From: Brachyspira aalborgi
GTDB taxonomy: Bacteria > Spirochaetota > Brachyspiria > Brachyspirales > Brachyspiraceae
Reading direction: 5' to 3'
Length of the DNA: 64,000 bases
Assembly (NCBI RefSeq): GCF_008016455.1
Contig: NZ_SAXU01000001.1
Span: 434,001 to 498,000 of the forward strand
Made by a program: the position numbers and the translations under genes. The notes beneath the pieces are model-generated. The model had not been told where the DNA came from. It was given only the letters and a program-made list of their open reading frames with translations, and made no database searches. Position 1 is the first letter of the stretch; the number at the start of each line of letters is the position of its first letter. Below, one piece after another: positions 24,942 through 33,408 of this stretch.

Positions 24942-26927
24942 TTATAACAAATCTATTATTTTATTAATATCGTTTATTTTTGAGTTCATATCTTTTTTAT
25001 ACTGAATTACAAAAGAGTTGTCTTCGACAGTTCCTCTTATAGCTTTAAAATCTTCTTCCATAAAATTTTTATCGTCTATTCCGCAGCTAACCATTTTTGA
25101 AATGTCGTATTCTTTTTCGGCATCTCTATATAAAATATCGTAAGAAGTTTTTAAAAGCGAAATATATTCTTTTAATATTTTTATTATTATTTCTTTATTA
25201 ATATTTTTTATAGAATATCTTTTTTTAATTATATCGATAACCCAAGATTTTTCATCAGAATAATAATTATCGTATAAACTCTTAAAAGCATTTAAAATTG
25301 ATTCTATATTATTTATCTTTTCGTTTTCAATATCTTTAATAATATTATCTAATCTTTCTTTTGCGCAAATAAGCCCGCCAACGTCAACCCAATCGCTATA
25401 TACTTTTTCGGATTTTAAACTTTCAATTATATCGTTTATATTTTTGCAATCTTTTATATAAGAAAGCAATTTATTTCGTAAATACAAATCTATAGCAATA
25501 GAATATCTTTGAGAATATTTATTTAACGAAGCGCCTTTTATTATCATATTCTTATAAACAATAAAATCTCCTTTTTTATTATTTTCGTCTTTATTCTTTA
25601 TAATGTCTTTTAATATTTTCTCGGCGTTAATCATTTTTGAAACTGTATAAGGACTAAACACTTCAAATATAATTAAATCTTTTTTATCGCCCGTTCTTCT
25701 ATCTCTTTCAATCCATTTATTTTCGTCTCTTGCAAGCCCTACGCCAAAAAGATTTAAAGCGGGAATTAATCTCGTTTGATGATAGCCATGTTCCGTTATA
25801 TAAGAAAAAGGAAAATTTGAAGAATCTATATTATCGTAATGAGCGCCTATAACCGTTGAAAAAGCTCCGATTCTAGATGGCCAAAGAATATAAGAATTGC
25901 TTCCCGTTTTGCATCCTCGCTCCATAAAACCATGATGATAAGGTCCAAGTTTATACATATGATTGCTTTGATTCGTTCCGCTTCCCGCGTTAAAAAAAGA
26001 AAAATGACTCGCTATGAGTAAAGTCGCTTTATGATGAGTGACGGTATAAGGTCCAGCAAATATTGAAAACATCTCTCCATGCTCGCCTTCGCAATTTGCA
26101 AATAATAAAGAATCTTCGCATGAAAATTGTCTTCCCAATTTCACTCCCTCTCCGATAAACGCTTTTTTTATAACAGTTCCATCAACTATATGAGCGCCTT
26201 TCAAAACTATGCAATCTTTTAATATTACCGAAGTTCCTATATATGAAGGAGATTCTTTTGCGCTTATTATTGTAGCATTATTTATTTCGTCAGTATTTTC
26301 TATTGTGGTATAAGGGTCGATAAGCGCGTTTTTTATCAATCTTGCATTTATTATTTTAGCATGTTTTTTTATAGTTCCGAATTCTCTAAGTTTTGAAGAA
26401 GCATAATCGTCTATGATTTTATTTATTTTTTTACGCATAACAAAATTATGTCTATACATAGCGACTATATAAGCTATATGAGAATTAAGCCTATTAAATA
26501 TTTTAACGCTTCTTCCGTTTCCTTCCATAATTGGCGAAGTTTCGACTCCATTTCCAAAACTGCTTTTACCTTCCATGTATATAGAACCCGCATTTTCAAT
26601 TATAACTCCGTTTTCTATTTCGTAATTTGCTATAAATCGTCCGACATTATTTATATATACATCTCCATTTATAATCACATCAATTAAAACCGCTCGCGTA
26701 ATCGAAGCTATAACTTTAACTTTATTATGATAATTAACCGTTTCGTTAAGCTCTTTTATTTTTATTTTTCCATGAAACGAAACATCCTTTATTCTGTTTA
26801 AGTCTACATTTTTTATAAGTATTTTATCCCAAGATTGAGAGATACATCCCTGACTTTTCAAAAATTCAATTTCTTTTTTTTTTAATTTTCTAAAATCTTT
26901 ATCTTCTTTTACAAACTTATAAGTCAT
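24942..26927 (-). CDS. DUF4954-family protein with hexapeptide-repeat fold
   Basis: I start at ATG 26927 (661 residues) after GGGAG; a TTG five codons earlier is unsupported. Residues ~40-300 show hexapeptide-type left-handed beta-helix repeats, as in sugar-nucleotide acyl- and nucleotidyltransferases (NATIISA, SYIGTSVILKDC, VLKGAHIVDGTVIKKAFIGEG). A His-rich conserved block follows around 300-400 (FSFFNAGSGTNQSNHMYKLGP, then HHGFMERGCK). The C-terminal ~250 residues are helical. DUF4954 is a family I associate with spirochaetes and Bacteroidetes; its biochemical role is unknown. It precedes prmA in a two-gene operon. Confidence 0.7.
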   Translation of the reverse strand: MTYKFVKEDKDFRKLKKKEIEFLKSQGCISQSWDKILIKNVDLNRIKDVSFHGKIKIKELNETVNYHNKVKVIASITRAVLIDVIINGDVYINNVGRFIANYEIENGVIIENAGSIYMEGKSSFGNGVETSPIMEGNGRSVKIFNRLNSHIAYIVAMYRHNFVMRKKINKIIDDYASSKLREFGTIKKHAKIINARLIKNALIDPYTTIENTDEINNATIISAKESPSYIGTSVILKDCIVLKGAHIVDGTVIKKAFIGEGVKLGRQFSCEDSLLFANCEGEHGEMFSIFAGPYTVTHHKATLLIASHFSFFNAGSGTNQSNHMYKLGPYHHGFMERGCKTGSNSYILWPSRIGAFSTVIGAHYDNIDSSNFPFSYITEHGYHQTRLIPALNLFGVGLARDENKWIERDRRTGDKKDLIIFEVFSPYTVSKMINAEKILKDIIKNKDENNKKGDFIVYKNMIIKGASLNKYSQRYSIAIDLYLRNKLLSYIKDCKNINDIIESLKSEKVYSDWVDVGGLICAKERLDNIIKDIENEKINNIESILNAFKSLYDNYYSDEKSWVIDIIKKRYSIKNINKEIIIKILKEYISLLKTSYDILYRDAEKEYDISKMVSCGIDDKNFMEEDFKAIRGTVEDNSFVIQYKKDMNSKINDINKIIDLL

Positions 26928-27024
26928 GTAAAAATCTCCCAAATAATTGTTAATAAATATAATTTAATAAAACTTAAAACAATTTTACAAATTTAAATAA
27001 TTATATTTTTTATTCAAAATATTA

Positions 27025-28230
27025 TTATTCAAAAATACTCTTATATTCGTCTTTCAAATAAGGCATTATTTCGTCTATTGAAAATAAAACTTTGCTATCG
27101 CCCGTAGCATAAGGAGCGATTTCGTATATTCCCCAAGTAAATGTCAAACCTTTTGAAGTTATATAAAAATTATTTTCTTGTAATGAAAGTCCGTCCAAAT
27201 TAAAATAGCTTTCCTCGTCCGCATTTGATAAAAGTTTTTCTTTGACTTTATTTATTAAATCCAAATTGTTTACATCAATTAAAATATCTTCTATTTTTAA
27301 TCTTTCGCCGTTTGATAAAGAATAAACTTTATAAATTTTTCCGTGAACTCCATGCGCTCCGCCCGTATATTCGTAAAAATATTCATTTATAGAAGCTATT
27401 TTTTCGCTTAAATAATCTATTCCGTATTCGGATATTGAATAGTAATTATATCCATATTCGCCTTCGCCAGGCCGCCAATCGTTATAAAACGGAAGCATAT
27501 TATTGCTTAAAATATTTTTTATATCGGACAATTTATTTATATCCAATTTTGCGTTCGTTATTTCGGAATTTATATCCAAATTGATTTTATCTATTATTGC
27601 CGATTTACTATCGTTATTAAATAAAAATATTGAGGAATAATATTCAAAAGTTTTTATATCTTCTTCGGATGCATTTGTTGTAGAGATATTTGTGTATGTA
27701 TATCGGACAATTTTTGCGTCAGAAAGAGGAGATTTTGAGTTTACAAAATTAACTTCTCTATTGTATATTTTTCCGCTAAATCCCGAATCGGATAAATTGC
27801 CTTCAATATAGTCGGCGCTTATATATCCTTCGTTAATTTCCGTATCAAATATAAATGCATTAATAGATTGATTTTCGTAAAATACATAATCTACAAAGAC
27901 GCTTTTAGAATTTTCTTCCAATATTACATTTAAATATAAATATTCTCCGTTTTCGCTTGTCAAATATCGCATATCGAATACTTGCAATTTTTCGTTTTCG
28001 CTTAATTGAATATTTTCTTTTTTAGTTCCTGAATTTTCATTTATTTCTAATCTTTCGTTTTCGCTTAATTGAATATTTTCTTTTTTAGTTCCTGAATTTT
28101 CATTTATTTCTAATCTTTCGTTTTCGCTTAATTGAATATTTTCTTTTTTAGTTCCTGAATTTTCATTTGAGCATGAAATAATTATTGAAATAGTCATTAA
28201 AATTATCATTTTGAAAATTATCTTTTTCAT
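27025..28230 (-). CDS. DUF3298/RsiV-like lipoprotein with N-terminal tandem repeats
   Basis: This 401-residue lipoprotein has a signal peptide ending in a lipobox (SIIISC, Cys20). Residues ~22-85 are 2.8 copies of a 21-residue unit (NENSGTKKENIQLSENERLEI), an unstructured polar stalk. The remainder (about 90-401) is a globular domain with YTGGAHGVHG near residue 290 and a C-terminal TWGIYEIAPYATG, matching DUF3298-type extracytoplasmic domains also found in RsiV anti-sigma factors (lysozyme-binding). No cytoplasmic domain is present. Function is unknown; lysozyme or glycan interaction is a guess. It is divergent from the nuclease gene, with its own promoter. Confidence 0.65.
   Translation of the reverse strand: MKKIIFKMIILMTISIIISCSNENSGTKKENIQLSENERLEINENSGTKKENIQLSENERLEINENSGTKKENIQLSENEKLQVFDMRYLTSENGEYLYLNVILEENSKSVFVDYVFYENQSINAFIFDTEINEGYISADYIEGNLSDSGFSGKIYNREVNFVNSKSPLSDAKIVRYTYTNISTTNASEEDIKTFEYYSSIFLFNNDSKSAIIDKINLDINSEITNAKLDINKLSDIKNILSNNMLPFYNDWRPGEGEYGYNYYSISEYGIDYLSEKIASINEYFYEYTGGAHGVHGKIYKVYSLSNGERLKIEDILIDVNNLDLINKVKEKLLSNADEESYFNLDGLSLQENNFYITSKGLTFTWGIYEIAPYATGDSKVLFSIDEIMPYLKDEYKSIFE
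27991..28168. repeat. 63-bp in-frame tandem repeat, 2.8 copies
   Basis: Three copies begin at 27991, 28054 and 28117 (period 63 bp). They appear identical base for base, and the third breaks off at about 28168. The period equals 21 codons, so copy-number change keeps the lipoprotein frame open. Confidence 0.95.
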
Positions 28231-28266
28231 TTTTTATCCTCGTTTTAATTTTTTTAATTATTATAC

Positions 28267-28295
28267 AATATAATATATATAATAGATTTTGTCAA
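28267..28295 (-). promoter_or_regulatory. Promoter of the tandem-repeat lipoprotein gene
   Basis: TTGACA (28290-28295), 17-bp spacer, TATATT (28267-28272) on the minus strand. Confidence 0.65.
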
Positions 28296-28339
28296 TTTTA
28301 AAAAAATCATTTAATAGAAATAATTATATAATTCTATAC

Positions 28340-28367
28340 TTGACAATATATATAATATGAATATAAT
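28340..28367 (+). promoter_or_regulatory. Consensus promoter of the nuclease/TPR operon
   Basis: TTGACA (28340-28345), 16-bp spacer, TATAAT (28362-28367). The GTG start at 28397 has AGGAC upstream. Confidence 0.75.
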
Positions 28368-28396
28368 TTATAAATATTATTTATTAGGACTTAATA

Positions 28397-29026
28397 GTGA
28401 TTGAAGCAAAAGTTCACAGTTTGGCTATTACAGATAAAGGTTTTGTCGTTATGCTTAAACCTATAAACTCCGAAAGAGTTATACCTATATTTATAGATTA
28501 TTTGCAAGCGCAGTCTATGGCAACGGCATTGTTTAATTATAAAATGGGAAGACCTCTAACGCATGACCTTATAAACAGCATATTTCAAAAGTGCAATATT
28601 CGGCTTGTAAATATTATTATAGATAATGTTCATTTGGATACTTATTATTCAAAACTTGTGATAGAACATAATGGAAAAAATGAATTTGTTGACGCTAGAC
28701 CATCGGATGCAATAGCGCTCGCTTTGAGATTTCAAGTTTCAATTTTTGTAGAAGAGCATGTTATAGAAAAAGCGGGAATGATAATTGAAGATAACGGCTC
28801 AAAAGAATTGGAAATGAAAAGCGGAATTCCTTATAATTATCAAGTGTTTGATAAAGAAGCTAATTCCGAAAATAAGAGAAGAGATATTAAATTAAATAAT
28901 GAAAATGGCGTTAAAACAAAAGAAGAGATACAAAAATTATTGGAGCAGGCGGTAAAAGAAGAGAGATACGAAGACGCCGCAAAATATAGAGATGAGCTTA
29001 ATAATCTTAATAATTTAGAAAATTAA
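28397..29026 (+). CDS. Bifunctional-nuclease (DUF151) family protein with C-terminal UVR motif
   Basis: This 209-residue protein starts at GTG with AGGAC in place. Residues ~1-130 match the BFN/DUF151 domain (VIPIFIDYLQAQSMATAL, RPLTHDLI, ARPSDAIALALRFQ and VFVEEHV-type elements). Characterised members are nucleases with DNase and RNase activity. After a charged linker, residues ~175-207 form a UvrB/UvrC-type helical hairpin (LLEQAVKEERYEDAAKYRDEL), a known protein-interaction motif of excision repair. The combination occurs in other bacteria. It is followed after 14 nt by a secreted TPR protein, so both are in one operon. Confidence 0.8.
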   Translation: MIEAKVHSLAITDKGFVVMLKPINSERVIPIFIDYLQAQSMATALFNYKMGRPLTHDLINSIFQKCNIRLVNIIIDNVHLDTYYSKLVIEHNGKNEFVDARPSDAIALALRFQVSIFVEEHVIEKAGMIIEDNGSKELEMKSGIPYNYQVFDKEANSENKRRDIKLNNENGVKTKEEIQKLLEQAVKEERYEDAAKYRDELNNLNNLEN

Positions 29027-29040
29027 AAAATAGAGGATAG

Positions 29041-30210
29041 ATGAAAAAATATTTTAAAATTATTTTACTTTTATTAATAATTTCTTCAATAATATACGGC
29101 AAACCTTCCGATAAAATAAAATTTAATTCAAACGAAGTGACAAAATTGGAATATGATTTTTTTACTAAAATCGACAAAGGAATAACAAACGATATAGAAT
29201 TGCATTATGACGGATTTATAATCGCTTCGGGAATAACGGATGAAACCGAGTTTAAATTATACAGAGAAAAATTAAACGAAATAAGAAATCTTGCAAAAAT
29301 CGAGCTTACTCAATATATAAACGAAGGAGCTTATGAGTTTGGCAAAAGATTATTATCATGGATTTACGAAAAAGGAATATTAAAAAAATATTTTGAAACG
29401 GCTACTTTATTTCAAGATATGATATATAAAGGCGAATATAATTGTCTAACTTCAAGCATATTATATTCTCTTCTTTATACGGAATTCGGCTATAAAGTTA
29501 AAGGAATTTTAACTTCAAACCATGCATTTTGCGTAGTTTATACGGAAAGAGGAAATATAGATGTCGAAACTACCGTAGCAAAAGGATTTGACCCTGGAAC
29601 TAAAGAAATAAGAAATACGGGCGCATCGACAATAATAACTTTTGTGCCAAGACAAAATTATAATAACAGAAACGAAGTGGATATTTTAACTTTAATAGCG
29701 ACTTTATATCCTAATTCTATATCTTTAAGAAAAATAGAAAGAGATTTAGAAAAACAACTTACTATGGCAAAGAAAGCCTATTATTTATCGCCAAACACTA
29801 AAATCTATAAAGATAATTTGGTAAACGCTTTTAATAGAGCGGCTTTAGATTGCATAAAAAAAACTCAATATGACGAAGCCTATCAATATTTGGGCGAAGC
29901 TTTAATTTTTGATAATTCTAGCGCTATGACTAAAAATAATATAATTCATTATTATAACGCTATAGGCACGGCTTATTTAAGAAAAAAAGATTTTCCAAAC
30001 GCAATACAAATTTATAAAAAAGGATTAATGGATATAGGAGAAAATGCAAATGTTTTAGAAAAAAATCTTAAAGTTTCTTATTATAATTATGCCGTTAGCG
30101 AATATAATTCAAGAAGATATAATAACGCTTATACGATATCGGAAGAAGCTTTAAAATTATTTCCAAACGATAGAGATTTTATAAGACTTCAAACTTCAAT
30201 TCCAAAATGA
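29041..30210 (+). CDS. Secreted transglutaminase-like / TPR protein
   Basis: This 389-residue protein has a signal peptide (about 1-20, ending SIIYG). Residues ~130-200 resemble a transglutaminase-like (papain-fold) domain: GEYNCLTSSILYSLLYTEFGY with a candidate catalytic Cys, SNHAFCVVY with a His, and GNIDVETTVAKG with an Asp. TPR-like helical repeats follow from ~235 to the end (NVLEKNLKVSYYNYAVSEYNS and neighbours). Such proteins are periplasmic; a peptidase or protein-binding role is possible but unproven. It is the second gene of the nuclease operon and converges on the PfkB gene. Confidence 0.65.
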   Translation: MKKYFKIILLLLIISSIIYGKPSDKIKFNSNEVTKLEYDFFTKIDKGITNDIELHYDGFIIASGITDETEFKLYREKLNEIRNLAKIELTQYINEGAYEFGKRLLSWIYEKGILKKYFETATLFQDMIYKGEYNCLTSSILYSLLYTEFGYKVKGILTSNHAFCVVYTERGNIDVETTVAKGFDPGTKEIRNTGASTIITFVPRQNYNNRNEVDILTLIATLYPNSISLRKIERDLEKQLTMAKKAYYLSPNTKIYKDNLVNAFNRAALDCIKKTQYDEAYQYLGEALIFDNSSAMTKNNIIHYYNAIGTAYLRKKDFPNAIQIYKKGLMDIGENANVLEKNLKVSYYNYAVSEYNSRRYNNAYTISEEALKLFPNDRDFIRLQTSIPK

Positions 30211-30226
30211 AAATATAAATTAAAAA

Positions 30227-31132
30227 TTATTCTATATTAAATTTTTCTTTTATGGCTTTTATATTATATTTTGCAGTTCCGCCTTTAACTTGAATCATCT
30301 CTTCCGAAACCGCAGAAGCAAAATCCAAAACTTTTTTAATATCGAGTTTTTTTAATATCGCATAGCTTAAAGCGGCGCAAAAAGAATCTCCCGCTCCAAC
30401 CGTATCGACAACTTTAATTTTATTTGAAGGTTTAAAAATATATTGATTATTATAAAACGAAGACGCTCCCGATTTTCCTAAAGTTAAAAATATATAATCT
30501 ATATTAAAATCTTTATTCAAATTTTTTAATAATATTTCATTATCGTTTTGCAAATTAGGATAAAATAAACTCTTTATAATAGCCAATTCGTCATCGTTAA
30601 TTTTTAATATATTTATAAACTCTAAAGCTTCTTTTATTTTTTCTTTTGTATAATAATTTTTTCTAAAAGTGACATCGCATACTTTATATTTTGAATCTAT
30701 ATTTTTAAATATATTTTTTAAAGTGTTATAAGATTTTTCGCTTCTGCATGAAAGAATATTAAAATAAAATAAATCGTATTTTTCTTTTAAGGCTTTTTCA
30801 ATATCAGAATTAAATTCAATATTATCCCAAGCTACATTTTCATGAATTATATAATCGGGAATTTTATTTTCATTCATAAATACCGTAGCTTTTCCCGTTT
30901 CATAATTATCAAGAACTTGCATTAAAGAAGAATCTATATTTTCATTTTCAATAAATTTAAATGCGTCTTTTGAAAAATTGTCTTTTCCCAATGCGGTTAT
31001 AAATTTCAAATTATCGTTTTTAGAAATTAGCCTTGATAATTGAACGGAATAATTAAAAGGCGCTCCGCCAATAACCGCGACATCGTCATAAATATCGTAT
31101 AAAATTTCTCCAAAAACAAGTATATTATTCAT
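30227..31132 (-). CDS. PfkB-family sugar kinase, fructokinase-like
   Basis: This 301-residue carbohydrate kinase has the early GGAPFNYSVQLSRL segment, a Gly-rich sugar-binding region (NFSKDAFKFIENENIDSSL), and the PfkB signature 2 VDTVGAGDSFCAALSYAI near residue 245, with the catalytic Asp in GAGD. It phosphorylates a sugar with ATP; the exact sugar (fructose, ribose or another) is not fixed by sequence. Typical PfkB length is ~300. GGAG precedes the ATG. It is 17 nt downstream of the ftsI-type gene, and the two may be co-transcribed. Confidence 0.82.
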   Translation of the reverse strand: MNNILVFGEILYDIYDDVAVIGGAPFNYSVQLSRLISKNDNLKFITALGKDNFSKDAFKFIENENIDSSLMQVLDNYETGKATVFMNENKIPDYIIHENVAWDNIEFNSDIEKALKEKYDLFYFNILSCRSEKSYNTLKNIFKNIDSKYKVCDVTFRKNYYTKEKIKEALEFINILKINDDELAIIKSLFYPNLQNDNEILLKNLNKDFNIDYIFLTLGKSGASSFYNNQYIFKPSNKIKVVDTVGAGDSFCAALSYAILKKLDIKKVLDFASAVSEEMIQVKGGTAKYNIKAIKEKFNIE

Positions 31133-31149
31133 TGTATCTCCTTTTTATT

Positions 31150-33039
31150 TTATTCTACTCTTTTAGGCGCTTCAAGTATCAATCTTATTATGGAATCGTT
31201 AGTTATAACACTTCCAGCTTGCGGCGAAAATTCCGAAACATATCCCTCGCCTTGTATAATTATTTTAGCGTTATTATTTGTCACAATATATGATATATCT
31301 TTTAAAGCGTCTCTCAAAGATAATTTTGTTAAATCGGGCATAATATTAGAAACGCTTTCGTTTATAATAGGAATTAAAGATAAAAATTCATTCGTATTTA
31401 TAGTATGCACTTCGCCATCAACGAGTCCAAGATATGGAATTATTTGATTTGCAACTTGGGCGAAAAGAGGAGTCGCTACCCTACCCGCCGCTCTCGCTCC
31501 GTTTCCTTGCGGGTCTTCAAGCAAAACTAATATTGAAACTTTAGGATTTTCTAAAGGAAATCCGCCGACAAAAATTGATTGATAATATTTTTCAGGTTTA
31601 TTCTCTGAACCGCCTCTAAAAACTTCTGTTATTGCAGTTCCCGTTTTTCCAACGACATCGATATTAAGCAAATTTGCCCTATGTCCCGTAGAGCCAGATT
31701 CTACGCCCTTTCTTAAAAGAACTCTTGCTACTTGCGAATATTGAGCCTCTATTATTCTTTCTCTTTTTAATCCGTTGGTTAACCTTATTTTTTCAACTCC
31801 GTTGTATATAGAATCTACAACATGCATAGGAACTTTATAACCGCCGTTTAATAAAGGCAAATAAGCCGAAGCAATTTGCATTGGAGTTACGCTTAAATCG
31901 TATCCTATAGCCAAATATCCTCTTGAAAATCTATGCCATTTATTTAATTCATGGTAAATTCCGCTCCATTCGTTTTTATAAGGTCCGACTTGCGTTTTCT
32001 CTCCAAAACCAAACTTCCTTAAATAATCGTAAAAAAATTTTCTGTCTATTCTTTCGGCTATTGTGACTATCGCTACATTGCAACTATATTTTAATATATC
32101 GTCAAATGCTATATTTCCATGCGGATAATCGCAGTGAATCCTCGTTTGCGGACTATAATCGTAATAACCTCTGCAATAAAATCTTTCATCTCTATTAACG
32201 ACTCCCTGCTCCATTGCTGCAATTTCTGCAAATATTTTCATCGTTGAGCCTGGATAAATTGTGCTCATTATACTTCTATCTAGTCTTTCGCTATTAACAT
32301 AAATAAAAGGATTATTCGGGTCGAAAGAAGGATAAGAATAATTCGCTATTATAGAACCGTTTTCAACATCCGAAACTATAATAGTAGCGGACTGCGGCGA
32401 TTTTTCGGCAACTGTTTTTAAAACTTCATTTCTAACTATAGTTTGAATATCTCTGTCTAAAGTCAATATTAAATCTTTAGGATTATCGTTTTCTGCAGAA
32501 AGTATATTTTCATAACTCGCTTCTAATCCTGCATAACCTTCCGTTTCGGTTTTATTCATATAACCTATTACATGAGCGAAAATATCGTTATAAGGATAGA
32601 ATCTTTTATAGCTTTCTATTCCGTAAATGCTTCTTATTCCATATTCGTTTTTTACTTCTCGCATTTTATTATAAGAATCTAAAGATAAATTTTGAATTAA
32701 TTTTATAGTTCTTCTTTTAGTTTTAAGATATTCGTTAAATTTTTCTCTCGTTATTCCTATAATTCCAAATATTTTATCGTATCCTTCGTTAATATCTTTT
32801 TCGGCTTTTCCGTCTAATTTTACCGATTGAGTATCGATATATATAGTATATGCGGGAATATTAATAGTTAAAGGTTGCATTTTAGAATCGTATATTATTC
32901 CTCTTGGTTTATTTGAAATCTCTAAAGTGTCTACCGATTTTGCATTTATTACGGTTAGATTAATTAGCTTAATAAAAATCGCAATGGTGGCGACAAAAAA
33001 AACTATTATAAAAATCTTTATTAATTGAATATCCTTCAT
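31150..33039 (-). CDS. Penicillin-binding transpeptidase, FtsI/PBP2-like
   Basis: This enzyme cross-links peptidoglycan in division or elongation. The 629-residue protein has an N-terminal TM helix (about 5-28), a dimerisation domain with RGIIYDSKMQPL (46-57), and a transpeptidase domain with the catalytic S265-T-M-K268, S319-C-N321 and K465-T-G-T468 motifs. The C-terminal PASTA-like module (~560-629, DISYIVTNN...GSVITNDSIIRLILE) supports FtsI/SpoVD-like rather than PBP1. It starts ATG 33039 only 13 nt after the tRNA-Cys gene, with no SD visible. PBP2 is an alternative name. Confidence 0.85.
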   Translation of the reverse strand: MKDIQLIKIFIIVFFVATIAIFIKLINLTVINAKSVDTLEISNKPRGIIYDSKMQPLTINIPAYTIYIDTQSVKLDGKAEKDINEGYDKIFGIIGITREKFNEYLKTKRRTIKLIQNLSLDSYNKMREVKNEYGIRSIYGIESYKRFYPYNDIFAHVIGYMNKTETEGYAGLEASYENILSAENDNPKDLILTLDRDIQTIVRNEVLKTVAEKSPQSATIIVSDVENGSIIANYSYPSFDPNNPFIYVNSERLDRSIMSTIYPGSTMKIFAEIAAMEQGVVNRDERFYCRGYYDYSPQTRIHCDYPHGNIAFDDILKYSCNVAIVTIAERIDRKFFYDYLRKFGFGEKTQVGPYKNEWSGIYHELNKWHRFSRGYLAIGYDLSVTPMQIASAYLPLLNGGYKVPMHVVDSIYNGVEKIRLTNGLKRERIIEAQYSQVARVLLRKGVESGSTGHRANLLNIDVVGKTGTAITEVFRGGSENKPEKYYQSIFVGGFPLENPKVSILVLLEDPQGNGARAAGRVATPLFAQVANQIIPYLGLVDGEVHTINTNEFLSLIPIINESVSNIMPDLTKLSLRDALKDISYIVTNNNAKIIIQGEGYVSEFSPQAGSVITNDSIIRLILEAPKRVE

Positions 33040-33052
33040 AATTGAAAAAATG

Positions 33053-33124
33053 AGGCGGCGAACGGATTTGAACCGATGAATAGGAGTTTTGCAGACTCCC
33101 GCCTTACCACTTGGCTACACCGCC
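33053..33124 (-). tRNA. tRNA-Cys (anticodon GCA)
   Basis: A 72-nt cloverleaf on the minus strand: acceptor GGCGGTG pairing with CGCCGCC with one G-T pair, anticodon stem GGAGT/ACTCC with loop CTGCAAA (anticodon GCA at 33090-33092), and the T-arm GGTTCAAATCC. The discriminator is T (U73), the known CysRS identity base. CCA is not encoded. The penicillin-binding-protein gene begins 13 nt downstream. Confidence 0.97.
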
Positions 33125-33146
33125 TTATACTTTTTATATAGTTAAT

Positions 33147-33173
33147 ATTATATTAAAACGATTAAAAAGTCAA
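33147..33173 (-). promoter_or_regulatory. Putative promoter of tRNA-Cys (and possibly ftsI-type gene)
   Basis: TTGACT (33168-33173) and TATAAT (33147-33152) on the minus strand, 15-bp spacer. The spacing is one base short of the usual minimum. It lies 23 nt upstream of the tRNA. The rest of the spacer to 33408 is AT-rich and shows no clear gene. Confidence 0.45.
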
Positions 33174-33408
33174 TAGATAATAATTTATAAAAAACGGCTA
33201 TTAGACTTTTATCATAAAGCAATCAAATTTGATTATTTTATATAATACTTATTATATTTTCAATATTTATTGGCATTATTTTAATAGTTAAATTATCAAA
33301 TATTATTTAATAAGTTCTTTCTATAAAGAATTTGATTATAGAGGAATGCGATTAATTTATAGCAATAGACAATATTTAACTTTTAAAGAATATAAAATTA
33401 AATAAATA

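Noticed and set aside
27991-28168. CRISPR-like array
   Set aside because: Units are contiguous without unique spacers and are translated in frame; this is a protein repeat.
33346-33405. Small plus-strand frame MRLIYSNRQYLTFKEYKIK with GAGGA in front
   Set aside because: Only 19 residues, ribosome-binding site directly abutting the ATG, and no homology visible; likely chance or a fragment.
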